Assembly (NCBI GenBank): GCA_022843165.1
Contig: JALHOD010000003.1
Span: forward strand, 1 to 64,000
Reading direction: 5' to 3'
Source: Pseudorhodoplanes sp.
GTDB taxonomy: Bacteria > Pseudomonadota > Alphaproteobacteria > Rhizobiales > Xanthobacteraceae
DNA: 64,000 nucleotides
A model generated the notes under the pieces. That model did no database searches, was not told the origin of the DNA, and saw only the letters and a program-made list of their open reading frames with translations. A program made the position numbers and the translations under genes. Shown here in pieces: positions 36,302-45,053 of this stretch (the first letter of the stretch is position 1; each line of letters opens with the position of its first letter).

Positions 36302-37669
36302 ATGCTGGACAAAACCCACGCCACGCCCGGCTTCAACGGCCCCGGCTACGACTACGATTATCTGGTGCAGGACGACCGCGTGCATCAGTCGCTCTACACC
36401 GATCCGGCGATCTTCACCGCCGAGATGACGCATATCTTCGGCGCGGTCTGGGTCTATCTCGCGCATGAGAGCCAGATCCCGAAGAACGACGACTTTATCA
36501 CCGCCAGGCTCGGCCTGCGCCCGATCATCGTGCTGCGCGATTCCGACGGCGTGATCCGCGCGCTGTACAACCGCTGCACCCATCGCGGCACCACGCTCTG
36601 CCGGCTGGAGAAAGGCTCGGCGCACGTTTTCCGCTGCCCCTATCACGGCTGGACGTTCAACAATACCGGCAAGCTGCGCAACGTGCCGTGGCCGGACGGC
36701 TACGCCACCGATTTCAAGGATTCGAAGTTCAACGTCGCGCAGGTGCCGCGCGTGGAGTCCTATCGCGGCTTCATCTTCGGCACCCTCAACCTGGATGCGC
36801 CCTCGCTCTCGGATTATCTCGGTCCGGTGAAAGGCCCGATCGACGAATGGCTGGACCGCCATCCCGGCGGCAAGGTCGCGATCTGCGAAGCCAACCGCCT
36901 GAACTATCGCGGCAACTGGAAGCTCGCCTACGACAATTCCTGCGACGGCTATCACGTCGTGTTCTCGCATCGCTCGCTGCTCGACATGGAGAACCGGCTG
37001 GTGGACGAGGCCGACAAAGGCATGTCCTTCTACAAGGGCAAGCCCGACCAGGCGCCGATGTACATGAAGTATTTCGGTCACGGCCATCATTACAAGGACA
37101 AGCGTCCGAACATGGAGATCAAGCCGGGCGCGATGTGGGCGATCGAAGGTCCGCATCCCGGTATGGAGCATTATGAAGCCGAGCTACGCCGCCGCCTCGG
37201 CAGCCGCGCCGACGAAGCACTCGATCTTGCATCCTCGGAGCCGGTCAACATCAACGTGTTTCCGAATTTCTCGATTCTGGGAAACCACATCCAGGTGTTC
37301 GAGCCGTTGAGCGTCAATGAGACCAACGCGGTCTGGTACGGCACCGCGGTGGTCGACGACGAGGGCATCTGGGGTGATTCACTGCCGCTGATCAATGCGC
37401 TGCGCATGCGCACGCAGGAAGGCTTTCCAAATTTTGGCGAGGTCGACGACCTCGCCAATTTCGAGGAAATCCAGCGCGGGCTCGGCGCCTTCGAGGACGA
37501 GTGGGTCTACATGCATCGCGGCATGGACATTCCCGGCCGCATCACCACCGACGAACATGGAGTCATCAAGGCGCCGGCCACCGACGAGATGTTCATGCGC
37601 GAATACATCAAGGAATGGAAACGTCTGATGCAGACCGAGCCGAACATCCAGATCAAGCGGGAGCCGTGA
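36302..37669 (+). CDS. Rieske non-haem iron oxygenase, alpha (large) subunit
   Basis: 455 residues. The Rieske [2Fe-2S] ligands are C92-x-H94 and C112-x2-H115 (in 'YNRCTHRGTTLC' and 'FRCPYHGWTF'). The mononuclear iron site is visible as 'NSCDGYHVVFSH' (D215, H218, H223), with a C-terminal acidic 'DDLANFEEIQ' segment. It oxidises an aromatic or similar ring using electrons from a reductase, which is not encoded here. It lies between the GS-like gene and the beta subunit as one operon. The substrate is unknown; linkage to a GS-like ligase suggests an amine. Confidence 0.94.
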   Translation: MLDKTHATPGFNGPGYDYDYLVQDDRVHQSLYTDPAIFTAEMTHIFGAVWVYLAHESQIPKNDDFITARLGLRPIIVLRDSDGVIRALYNRCTHRGTTLCRLEKGSAHVFRCPYHGWTFNNTGKLRNVPWPDGYATDFKDSKFNVAQVPRVESYRGFIFGTLNLDAPSLSDYLGPVKGPIDEWLDRHPGGKVAICEANRLNYRGNWKLAYDNSCDGYHVVFSHRSLLDMENRLVDEADKGMSFYKGKPDQAPMYMKYFGHGHHYKDKRPNMEIKPGAMWAIEGPHPGMEHYEAELRRRLGSRADEALDLASSEPVNINVFPNFSILGNHIQVFEPLSVNETNAVWYGTAVVDDEGIWGDSLPLINALRMRTQEGFPNFGEVDDLANFEEIQRGLGAFEDEWVYMHRGMDIPGRITTDEHGVIKAPATDEMFMREYIKEWKRLMQTEPNIQIKREP

Positions 37670-37670
37670 C

Positions 37671-38264
37671 ATGAATTTACAGACCGCCCACGACCCGTCG
37701 AGAACGTCGTTCTACGTCAACGACGCGCTTTATGACGACGTGATCGCAAGTTTCACCAACTGGCAGCGCGACGACCTGGCCGTCACTGACCCTGTCGAGC
37801 GTGACCTGTTCCGCCGCCTGCTGGAGGAGGAAGCCCGCCTGCTCGACAACGACCGGCTGGAAGACTGGCTGAAGCTGTTTGCCGCCGAATGCGTCTACTG
37901 GGTTCCCGCCACCGTCACCGGCGGCGACCCGCGACGCGAAGTCGCAATCTCCTTTGACGACCGCCGCCGCATGGAGGACCGCGTCTATCGCCTGCGCACC
38001 GGCTTTGCCTGGTCGCAGAAGCCGAAGTCGCGCACGGTGCGGCTGGTCAGCAATGTCGAGGTGTTCCGCACCGGCCAGGACAATGTCCGCATGGTGCGCG
38101 CGAACTTCCAGATTTGCGAGTTCCGCGGCGTCGAGACCCGCTACCTGCCGGGCTGGGCGGGATACCGTTATGTCGAACGCAACGGCCGCTGGGAAATCCA
38201 GACCCGTCAGATCAACTTGCTGGAATGCGATCAGTGCATCCGCAATCCGAGCATCGTGATCTGA
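37671..38264 (+). CDS. Rieske oxygenase beta (small) subunit
   Basis: A 197-residue cone-shaped NTF2-like subunit: 'FRRLLEEEARLLDNDRLEDWLKLFAAECVYWVPAT', 'RRMEDRVYRLRTGFAWSQKPKSRTVRLVSNVEV' and 'RYVERNGRWEIQTRQINLLECDQ'. It starts one base after the alpha subunit's stop. It stabilises the alpha-beta heteromer. It has no cofactor motifs. Confidence 0.92.
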   Translation: MNLQTAHDPSRTSFYVNDALYDDVIASFTNWQRDDLAVTDPVERDLFRRLLEEEARLLDNDRLEDWLKLFAAECVYWVPATVTGGDPRREVAISFDDRRRMEDRVYRLRTGFAWSQKPKSRTVRLVSNVEVFRTGQDNVRMVRANFQICEFRGVETRYLPGWAGYRYVERNGRWEIQTRQINLLECDQCIRNPSIVI

Positions 38265-38396
38265 GATCCGGCACCGTCACATGACGCTGTGACAGTTCGG
38301 GAGAGTGAGCGCCTTCCTCCCGATTGCCTTCTGACGTATAGCTCTTGCCAGCGCGCATCAAGACGCGATGGGACCCGCAAAAATCAGGAGGAGACA

Positions 38397-39362
38397 ATGA
38401 AGCGTATATGGCTCGGCGCGTTCTGCGCCGCGATGCTGGCGATGCCGGGCGCGGCGTCGGCACAAGACTGGCCTACCAGGACGGTCAAGGTCGTCGTACC
38501 GTTCAGCGCCGGCAGCGCCACCGACATCATCGCCCGCGCGGTGTTCGACAAGGTCTCGGCCAGCATCGGCCAGCCTGTTGTGGTCGAGAACAAGGTCGGC
38601 GCCGGCGGAACGATCGGCATGGCCGACGTGTCGCGTTCCGATCCGGACGGCCACACCATCCTGTTCAATTCGTCGTCGCACACCGTGACGCCGGCGACCT
38701 ATTCGAGCCTGCCCTTCGATACCTTGAAGGACTTTGCCGCCATCATCCCGATCGCCAACCTGCCGAATGTGCTGATCGTGTCCAAGACCAAGGGCTACAA
38801 TACGCTCAAGGATCTGGTCGACGCCGGCAAGGCCAAGCCGGGCTCGCTCAATTACGGGTCCGCCGGTCCGGGCAGCGCCTCGCATCTCACCGCCGAGCGC
38901 CTGCGCCTGAGCGGAAAGTTCGAGGCGGTGCATGTGCCGTTCAAGGGTGCGCCGGAAGCTCTGCGCGAGGTTGTCGCCGACCGCATCGACTTCTACTTCA
39001 GCCCGCTGCTGCCGGCGCGTTCGCTGCTGGCCGAAGGCCAGGTCAAGGCCATCGCGGTGTCGGGCGGAAAGCGCTCGGCCGCGCTGAAGGACGTGCCGAC
39101 CACGGTCGAGGCCGGCCTGCCGAATTCGGATTACGAATTCTGGATCGGCGTGTTCGTTCCGGCCAAGACGCCGAAGCCGGTGCAGGAGAAGCTCTATGCC
39201 GAGATCAGGAAGGCGCTCGACAGCCCGGAGATCAAGGAGCGCATGGCCAAGCTCGGCGCCGATCCGATGCCGATGACGGCTTCGGAATTCGACAAGCTGG
39301 TGCGCGGCGAAGTCGACATGAACAAGGCGCTTGTACAGGCCGCAGGCGTCAAGGCAAACTGA
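38397..39362 (+). CDS. Bug-family tripartite tricarboxylate transporter substrate-binding protein
   Basis: A 321-residue receptor with signal MKRIWLGAFCAAMLAMPGAASAQ. The Bug signature is 'WPTRTVKVVVPFSAGSATDIIARAVFDKVSA', 'VENKVGAGGTIGMADVSRSDPDGHTILFNSSSHTV' and 'VPFKGAPEALREVVADRID'. GAGGAGA precedes the ATG at 38397. Its position 132 bp behind the Rieske beta gene in the same direction suggests that it captures the pathway's substrate or a breakdown acid. No TctAB partners are nearby. It ends at a terminator. Confidence 0.92.
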   Translation: MKRIWLGAFCAAMLAMPGAASAQDWPTRTVKVVVPFSAGSATDIIARAVFDKVSASIGQPVVVENKVGAGGTIGMADVSRSDPDGHTILFNSSSHTVTPATYSSLPFDTLKDFAAIIPIANLPNVLIVSKTKGYNTLKDLVDAGKAKPGSLNYGSAGPGSASHLTAERLRLSGKFEAVHVPFKGAPEALREVVADRIDFYFSPLLPARSLLAEGQVKAIAVSGGKRSAALKDVPTTVEAGLPNSDYEFWIGVFVPAKTPKPVQEKLYAEIRKALDSPEIKERMAKLGADPMPMTASEFDKLVRGEVDMNKALVQAAGVKAN

Positions 39363-39377
39363 CAATCGATGGACGAC

Positions 39378-39405
39378 ATGAGGCGGCCTTTCGGGGCCGC
39401 CTCAT
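39378..39405 (+). terminator. Rho-independent terminator after the Bug receptor
   Basis: An 11-bp stem (ATGAGGCGGCC / GGCCGCCTCAT) with a TTTCGG loop, followed by TCATTT. It probably ends the GS-like-Rieske-receptor transcript. The next gene's ribosome site (GGCAGGAGACG) follows closely. Confidence 0.65.
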
Positions 39406-39426
39406 TCATTTGAGGCAGGAGACGAC

Positions 39427-40404
39427 ATGATCCGCGCGGCATTGAACGGTCTTGGCATGTGGGGCGCCCGCCTCGTCGATTCCGTGCAGAACAAGAGTGC
39501 ACTCATGCGTTTCGACGCCGCCATCACGCGCGACGCCGCGAAGCACGGCGAGTTGGCCGGCAAGCTCGGGCTGAAGCTGATCGAGCGGGAGGAAGATGCT
39601 CTCGGCAATCCGGACATCGACGCCGTGGTGCTGGCGACGCCGCATTCGCATCATCCCCGCCAGATCGTCGCCGCCGCCAGGGCCGGCAAGCATGTCTTCG
39701 TCGAGAAGCCCTTTGCCTTGACGCGCCGCGACGCCGAAGACGCCATCGCGGCCTGCGACCGGGCCGGCGTCACGCTCGGCGTCGGCTTCAACCGCCGCCA
39801 CGCGCCGGCGGTGATCGAGATGCGCCGCCGCATTGCCGCCGGCGAGATCGGCGAGGTTCTGCATATCGAGGCGCAGTTTTCCGGGCCCTCCGGCTATCGC
39901 CTGAAGGAAGGCCAGTGGCGCGCCACCCGCGCCGAATGTCCCGGCGGCGCCATGACGCCGCGCGGCGTGCATGCGCTCGACTGCATGATCCATTTCGGCG
40001 GGCTCATTCAGAGTGTCAGCGCCGTCAGCAAGCGTCGCATCATTGCGGTCGATATCGACGACGTGACCACGGCTCTGCTCACGTTCAACTCGGGCGTCAC
40101 CGGCCAGCTCACATCGCTGCACACCACCGGCGAAATCTGGCGTCTGCATATTTTCGGCAGCAAGGGCTGGATGGAATCGCGCGGCGACGCCGATCTCGTG
40201 ATCGCCGGCCTCGAAGGCGAGCCGAAGCGCGTCGACCTCGCCAAAGCCGACAAGGAACGCGCCGTGCTGGAAGAATTCGCGCAGGCCGCCACGGACGGCA
40301 AGCCGACGGTGATCGATCCCGCCGAGATCATCAACGGCGTCGCGGTGCTGGAAGCGATTGTGCAGTCGTCGGACAGCGGGCAGATAATTAGAATCCCGGG
40401 CTAA
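39427..40404 (+). CDS. Gfo/Idh/MocA-family NAD(P)-dependent oxidoreductase
   Basis: 325 residues with an N-terminal Rossmann fold ('IRAALNGLGMWGARLVDSVQ', 'AVVLATPHSHHPRQIVAAARAGKHVFVEKPFALTRRDAEDAI') and the typical EKP motif. The C-terminal domain holds the catalytic 'ECPGGAMTPRGVHALDCMIHFGG' region. It oxidises a sugar, inositol or related polyol-type compound. It lies downstream of the GS-like/Rieske operon across a terminator, so it may be separately expressed. The substrate is unknown. Confidence 0.9.
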   Translation: MIRAALNGLGMWGARLVDSVQNKSALMRFDAAITRDAAKHGELAGKLGLKLIEREEDALGNPDIDAVVLATPHSHHPRQIVAAARAGKHVFVEKPFALTRRDAEDAIAACDRAGVTLGVGFNRRHAPAVIEMRRRIAAGEIGEVLHIEAQFSGPSGYRLKEGQWRATRAECPGGAMTPRGVHALDCMIHFGGLIQSVSAVSKRRIIAVDIDDVTTALLTFNSGVTGQLTSLHTTGEIWRLHIFGSKGWMESRGDADLVIAGLEGEPKRVDLAKADKERAVLEEFAQAATDGKPTVIDPAEIINGVAVLEAIVQSSDSGQIIRIPG

Positions 40405-40488
40405 TAGAAGATTGCCTATTTTGAACGGGCGTCTCTCAACGTTCTCGCGCGCCCGATGAGGGACGCGCTTGGTGCAGATGCACCATAC

Positions 40489-41229
40489 CTACTTTCTGTC
40501 TTTAGGTAGAACAGAAGCAAACATTTCCGCTGCACTCGGCCGAGGTCTTTTACGCGCAGATTGCCTTTCCCTAAATTCTTCGTAGCGGTCGGCGAGGTCG
40601 TAGATATATTCAATAATTGCGTAGACGAATGCTTGAAGATCTTCAGCGTCTTGCCTTGTGATTGTCGCATCACTGTCCGGATGAGCCGCAAGATTACGGA
40701 AGGCGTGAAGATGTTGGCTCCAATCAAATAGGCGGCTGTCGATAAAGTTCTTCTCACGAAGCTGCTTGATGCCTTCTGCTAGCATTATTTTCTTTTTCCC
40801 TGTCCCAGCGAGGGCAGCTTTCTTCTCCTCGGTGGTAAGGAGCACATCTCTGCAAAGGGCTTCCAGTGCTCGGCCAAACATAACGCAAGCTGCGAGATTG
40901 GCATTACCTTGCAGCGCTATGTCCGCCTCAGTCAGTGAGGCTGTAACGCTATGCGGAATTCGGAAGCTTGAGAATGTCTTTGGAGGCTTAGGATGAACTC
41001 GAACAGCATCTGACCAGACGTCGTCATCTTCGCCCTCCCAACCCTCGAAACGAAGCTGACGTGATTGAGCGGCAAGTGGAGTATTGCAACGAGGACATTT
41101 TCCGACGAGTAACCTCCAGCCGTATGGCTCGCCCGCTTCGTCATCGAAACCGGTGTCTTCCGCACGACCAGTTTCTTCAGCAGCAACTTTTGCCTTGCAA
41201 GTTGGGCAGTCAACGATGAAGGTCGGCAT
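40489..41229 (-). CDS. DUF4145 (HEPN-superfamily) protein with zinc ribbon
   Basis: 246 residues, more AT-rich than flanking genes. Two Cys pairs (C8/C11 and C45/C48, as CPTC and CPRC) form a probable zinc ribbon. The C-terminal domain is DUF4145, which belongs to the HEPN superfamily: helices 'NLAACVMFGRALEALCRDVLL' and 'HLHAFRNLAAHPDSDATITRQDAEDLQAFVYAIIEYI' carry R178-x4-H183, the Rx4-6H motif of HEPN RNases. Such proteins occur alone or in defence and stress loci. Start at ATG 41229 (AGAGG upstream). It stands alone in a gap between unrelated operons, consistent with acquisition. Confidence 0.85.
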   Translation of the reverse strand: MPTFIVDCPTCKAKVAAEETGRAEDTGFDDEAGEPYGWRLLVGKCPRCNTPLAAQSRQLRFEGWEGEDDDVWSDAVRVHPKPPKTFSSFRIPHSVTASLTEADIALQGNANLAACVMFGRALEALCRDVLLTTEEKKAALAGTGKKKIMLAEGIKQLREKNFIDSRLFDWSQHLHAFRNLAAHPDSDATITRQDAEDLQAFVYAIIEYIYDLADRYEEFRERQSARKRPRPSAAEMFASVLPKDRK

Positions 41230-41322
41230 AACAAGACCTCTGGGAAATGAGATAGCTAACACATCACGATATATATTGCGGCAGTTGTAGGGGGATGAAG
41301 CCGAGCCACTTAGATCGGACCA

Positions 41323-42156
41323 TCACGTATGCGTCAGCCGGAACAGCGCCGATGTCAGCTTGCCGTCGGGCTTGATCAGTTCTTCAAGAATTGAAAAATG
41401 GTCGTGGCCGACCAGCGCCAGCAACCGCGTCGGCAGTCCGATCTCCCCGCGCGCCTTGGCATAGTCCTGCGATTGCCGCTGCAGTTCCGGCAATTCCGCC
41501 ACGCCATAGGCAATGGTCATGGGCCCGGAGGCTTTCGTCAGATGACGGATCGGGCTTAACGCTTCCACGTCCTTTTCGGTCAGCCGCAGCTTCTCGTTGA
41601 GGTAAGTGAGACGGCAGGGCTCGATGTCGAACACTCCGCTGATCGCGAAGCCGGCATCGACTTCCTCCAGCGCCATCGCCAGGGCGGTCAGATGTCCGCC
41701 GGCCGACCAGCCCGAGACCACCAGCGCGTCCCTGCCGACGCCGTGGCGCGGCCCTTCGGTTCGCAGCCAGCGGATTGCCGCATGCGTTTCGGCGACGATC
41801 TCGGTCAGCGTCGCTTCCGGCGCCAGCGTGTAGCCGACAACCGCGACATCGAATCCTTGCGCCAGCGGGCCATCCGCCATGCAGGAAAAAATCTCTTTCG
41901 AATTGCGCTGCCAGTAGCCGCCGTGAATGAACACCAGCAACGGCGCGCCCTGTCTGCCGCATTTGAACAGGTCGATCTTGTTGCGCGGCTTCGGACCGTA
42001 CGCAAGATTGAGCGTCTCGGGACGGGCGGCGCGCAACTCGGCGCTGCGCCTCGTCCAGTCGGCCAGCGTCGCCGCGCTGTGCTTGACCGCGGCGCTGTTG
42101 TTGTAGGCCGCGTCCAGTTCCTCGCGGGTCATCCCGCGCCAGATGTGTTCGTTCAT
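41323..42156 (-). CDS. alpha/beta hydrolase, arylformamidase-like
   Basis: A 277-residue hydrolase of the alpha/beta fold. It has the oxyanion 'FIHGGYWQRN', the nucleophile serine in 'GWSAGGH', an acid residue near 'GVAELPE', and the final His in 'GHDHFSILEEL'. HGGYW and GWSAGG are typical of arylformamidase (kynurenine formamidase, KynB-unrelated type) and carboxylesterases. ATG 42156 is chosen; upstream in-frame codons look non-conserved. Substrate assignment is uncertain. Confidence 0.88.
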   Translation of the reverse strand: MNEHIWRGMTREELDAAYNNSAAVKHSAATLADWTRRSAELRAARPETLNLAYGPKPRNKIDLFKCGRQGAPLLVFIHGGYWQRNSKEIFSCMADGPLAQGFDVAVVGYTLAPEATLTEIVAETHAAIRWLRTEGPRHGVGRDALVVSGWSAGGHLTALAMALEEVDAGFAISGVFDIEPCRLTYLNEKLRLTEKDVEALSPIRHLTKASGPMTIAYGVAELPELQRQSQDYAKARGEIGLPTRLLALVGHDHFSILEELIKPDGKLTSALFRLTHT

Positions 42157-42314
42157 CGCCTGCTGCAAACCCCGGACGTGATTGTGGACTGCCCCCTTGC
42201 CGGGGCTTGTCCGCATTCTAGAGCGCGATCCGCTCGAATGGAATCGAATCAGGCCGTGGATTCTCGCCTTGCGCATGGTCCTGTCGGCGAACCGTGCCCA
42301 CGCCGGAACATGCG

Positions 42315-43097
42315 CTATGCCGCTTTGCGGCCGTGATGGCTATGAAGTTTTTCGGACAGCTCGCGCCGGATCGCGTTGAAATCCGCCGACATCACATCCC
42401 GTGGGCGAGGGAGCTCGATCTTCATCTCGCTCTCGATCCGGCCCGGTCCGGGCGACATCACCACCACGCGGTCGGCCAGGAATATGGCCTCCTCGATGGA
42501 ATGGGTGACGAACAGGACGGTCAGCCCGGTGCGCTGCCAGATATCCAGCAATTCGTCCTGCAGCCGCTCCCGGGTCATGGCGTCGAGCGCCCCGAAAGGC
42601 TCGTCCATCAGCACGATCTCGGCGTCATTGGCCAGCACCCGGGCGATGGCCACCCGCTGTTTCATGCCGCCGGAGAGCTGATGCGGATAGGCGTCGGCGA
42701 AGCGCTGCAGGCCCACCAGATCGATGAACCGCTCGACCGTGTCGCGCACCTCCGCCGCCGGGCGGCCGCGCGAGGAGGGGCCGAAACCGATATTGCCGCG
42801 CACGGTCAGCCACGGAAACAGCCCGTAATCCTGGAACACCATGCCGCGATCGGGCGCCGGCCCCTGCACCGGCATGCCCCACATCAGCGCCTGCCCGGCG
42901 CTCGTCGGCTCGAAGCCGGCCACGATCCGCAGCAAGGTGGATTTGCCGCAGCCGGAGGCGCCGATCAGGCAGATGAATTCCCCTTTGCGGACCTGCAAAT
43001 TCGCGTCTCGCAACGCCTCGATGCGCTGGCTTTGCAACTCGAACTGCTTGCTCACGCCCTTGAGATCCAGGATGGGCAGCATGTTGGGATCACGCAT
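42315..43097 (-). CDS. ABC transporter ATPase, nitrate/sulfonate/taurine type
   Basis: 260 residues: Walker A 'GASGCGKST', signature 'LSGGMKQRVAIARVLAND', Walker B 'EIVLMDEPFGALD', and 'VTHSIEEAIFLADRVVVMSPGPGRI', the NitT/TauT (TauB/SsuB) pattern. It overlaps the permease stop by 8 bp; an internal ATG at 43082 is an alternative start. It is the last gene of a binding protein-permease-ATPase operon. Confidence 0.92.
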   Translation of the reverse strand: MRDPNMLPILDLKGVSKQFELQSQRIEALRDANLQVRKGEFICLIGASGCGKSTLLRIVAGFEPTSAGQALMWGMPVQGPAPDRGMVFQDYGLFPWLTVRGNIGFGPSSRGRPAAEVRDTVERFIDLVGLQRFADAYPHQLSGGMKQRVAIARVLANDAEIVLMDEPFGALDAMTRERLQDELLDIWQRTGLTVLFVTHSIEEAIFLADRVVVMSPGPGRIESEMKIELPRPRDVMSADFNAIRRELSEKLHSHHGRKAA

Positions 43098-43950
43098 AGC
43101 CGGGACTCCAGCGCAACAGACGCTGGCCGAGCATCTTCACCAGCCAGTCGGAAATGAAGCCGGCGATGCCGATCACGATCATGCCGGAGATGACGATTTC
43201 GGTGCGCGAGAGCTGCCGCGCTTCCATGATGATGGCGCCCAGCCCGGTCTGCACGCCGGTCATCTCGCCGACCACGATCACCACCCAGGCGAATCCGAGG
43301 CCGAGCCGCAGGCCGGTGAAGATTGCCGGCAGGCTGGCGGGCAGCACCACCTTGAAGAATTGCGCGGTGCCCTGGCAGCCCAGCATGCTGGCCGCCTCGA
43401 ACAGCCGCGGATCGACCGAGCGCACACCGAAGATCGTGTTGATGAGAATGGGGTAGAAGGCGCCGAGCGCCACCAGGAACACAGCCGAGCGCGGGCCCAG
43501 TCCGAAAATGATCATGGCCAGCGGCAGCCAGGCGGTGACCGGGATCGGGCGCATCACCTGCAAGGTCGGATCGAGCAATTGCCGCACAAACGGAATTCGC
43601 CCGATCATCAGTCCGAGCGGCAACGCGATCGCCAGCGCGATGGCAAAGCCGCCATAGACGCGGCTGAGCGAGGCGAGCAGATGCGTCAGCAGCGTTCCGC
43701 TGAAGGCGTCGTCGTAGATGCCGCCGAATGCCAGATCGTACAACTCGATCGCCACTTCGCTGGGCGGCGGGATCAGGCTGAACTTGCGGCCATAGGTCGT
43801 GAAATGCCAGATCACCAGCACCGCAACCGGGAAGATCAGCGCAATGGCGGGATTGCGGAATTTGTCGATGAATGCTAGCGGCGACCGCCGCGACGGGGTG
43901 TCCGCCGCGGCAGTCAGAACCGGTGCATTGGTGTCGGCTGTCACGCTCAC
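43090..43950 (-). CDS. ABC transporter permease, NitT/TauT type
   Basis: About 286 residues from GTG 43950, which overlaps the binding protein's stop (GTGA); a second GTG six bases later is possible. About six spans are preceded by a 30-residue cytoplasmic leader. The coupling motif is 'EAASMLGCQGTAQFFKVVLPASLPAIFTGLRLGLGFAWVVIVVGEM'. It pairs with the downstream ATPase. Confidence 0.9.
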   Translation of the reverse strand: MSVTADTNAPVLTAAADTPSRRSPLAFIDKFRNPAIALIFPVAVLVIWHFTTYGRKFSLIPPPSEVAIELYDLAFGGIYDDAFSGTLLTHLLASLSRVYGGFAIALAIALPLGLMIGRIPFVRQLLDPTLQVMRPIPVTAWLPLAMIIFGLGPRSAVFLVALGAFYPILINTIFGVRSVDPRLFEAASMLGCQGTAQFFKVVLPASLPAIFTGLRLGLGFAWVVIVVGEMTGVQTGLGAIIMEARQLSRTEIVISGMIVIGIAGFISDWLVKMLGQRLLRWSPGYA

Positions 43951-44906
43951 GCTTGCTTGGCCAGATCGTCGACGAACGTGGTGTTGAAGAAGGTGGCGAA
44001 ATCCGGAAGCTGCCGGATCTGCTTCAGCTCCAGCATGTATTGCGCGTAGGTCTTCGATTGCTGGATTTCGGTCGGACCGAACTTCCAGGTCAGTTCGACA
44101 TTCGGCACCGAGATCTCGATCGCCGCCGGCTTCTGGCCGAGCTTGGCCACCGCCATCGCCGCCATGTCCTTCGGATTCTTCATCGCGAACTCCACCGCCT
44201 TGCGGTGAATGTCGAGAATGACCTTCACCAGTTCCGGCTTCTCGGTCAGCGTGTCGCGATGCGCGCCGAACACCATGTTGAGCGAACCCATGCTGGTGCC
44301 GTAGGGATATTCCACCAGCCTGCCGATGCCCTGCGAAATGCTGACGCCCGGCCCCGGCTCCGCGCCGACATAGGCGTCGACGTCGCCGCGCGCGAGCGCG
44401 AGATGCATTTCGCTGAACGACACGCGGATCGGCGTGATGTCCTTGATCGACATGCCTTCCATGCGCAGGCGCTCGAGGATGAACACTTCCTGCGTCGAGC
44501 CCGGCCAGATCGCGACCTTCTTGCCCCTGAGATCCTTGATCGAGGCGATGGGCGAATCCTTGCCGGCGATCACCGCCATGCCGCGGTTGCAGGCGCCCGC
44601 GATCACCGTCACCGGCTCGCCGGCGGCCGCGCCGAGCGTCGCCGCGGCGATGCCGAACATGCCGAAATCGACCGACTTGGTGACGACCGCGTTCTTGCCC
44701 TCGGTCGGGCTTTCGAACGGGATCACCTCCACCTTGTAGCCGGCGGGCGTGAACTGCTCGTAGAAATGCGGCGCGATGGAATGGATCAGCTTCAGCGCGC
44801 CCATCTTGATCACGATGGGCTGCTGGGCGCGGACGATGCCGGCACCCGTGACACTGGCGGCGGCAGCGGCACCGGTGCCGATGATGAAGTCGCGGCGGCG
44901 GATCAT
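43947..44906 (-). CDS. ABC transporter substrate-binding protein, NMT1/TauA-type, Tat-exported
   Basis: 319 residues. The start MIRRRDFIIGTGAAAAASVTG is a twin-arginine-like signal (RRRDF). The mature part has 'IKMGALKLIHSIAPHFYEQF', 'ESPTEGKNAVVTKSVDFGMFG' and 'LRGKKVAIWPGSTQEVFILERLRMEGM', the NMT1/TauA-like pattern. GGGAG precedes ATG 44906. The location beside allophanate hydrolase suggests a nitrogenous ligand (urea-, guanidine- or pyrimidine-related), which is inference. Confidence 0.9.
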   Translation of the reverse strand: MIRRRDFIIGTGAAAAASVTGAGIVRAQQPIVIKMGALKLIHSIAPHFYEQFTPAGYKVEVIPFESPTEGKNAVVTKSVDFGMFGIAAATLGAAAGEPVTVIAGACNRGMAVIAGKDSPIASIKDLRGKKVAIWPGSTQEVFILERLRMEGMSIKDITPIRVSFSEMHLALARGDVDAYVGAEPGPGVSISQGIGRLVEYPYGTSMGSLNMVFGAHRDTLTEKPELVKVILDIHRKAVEFAMKNPKDMAAMAVAKLGQKPAAIEISVPNVELTWKFGPTEIQQSKTYAQYMLELKQIRQLPDFATFFNTTFVDDLAKQA

Positions 44907-45053
44907 GAAAAACTCCCTGTTTATCTCGACAGGGATTTGCAATCGCTGTGCCAGCGAAAAGCCGCGCTATCGACGCTGCGCGCGTATGCAAGCGCCGGAT
45001 TTTGCCTATTTTACTCGCTTAATGCCGCTTCAGGCGGCAAAGCGGCGGCTTGG

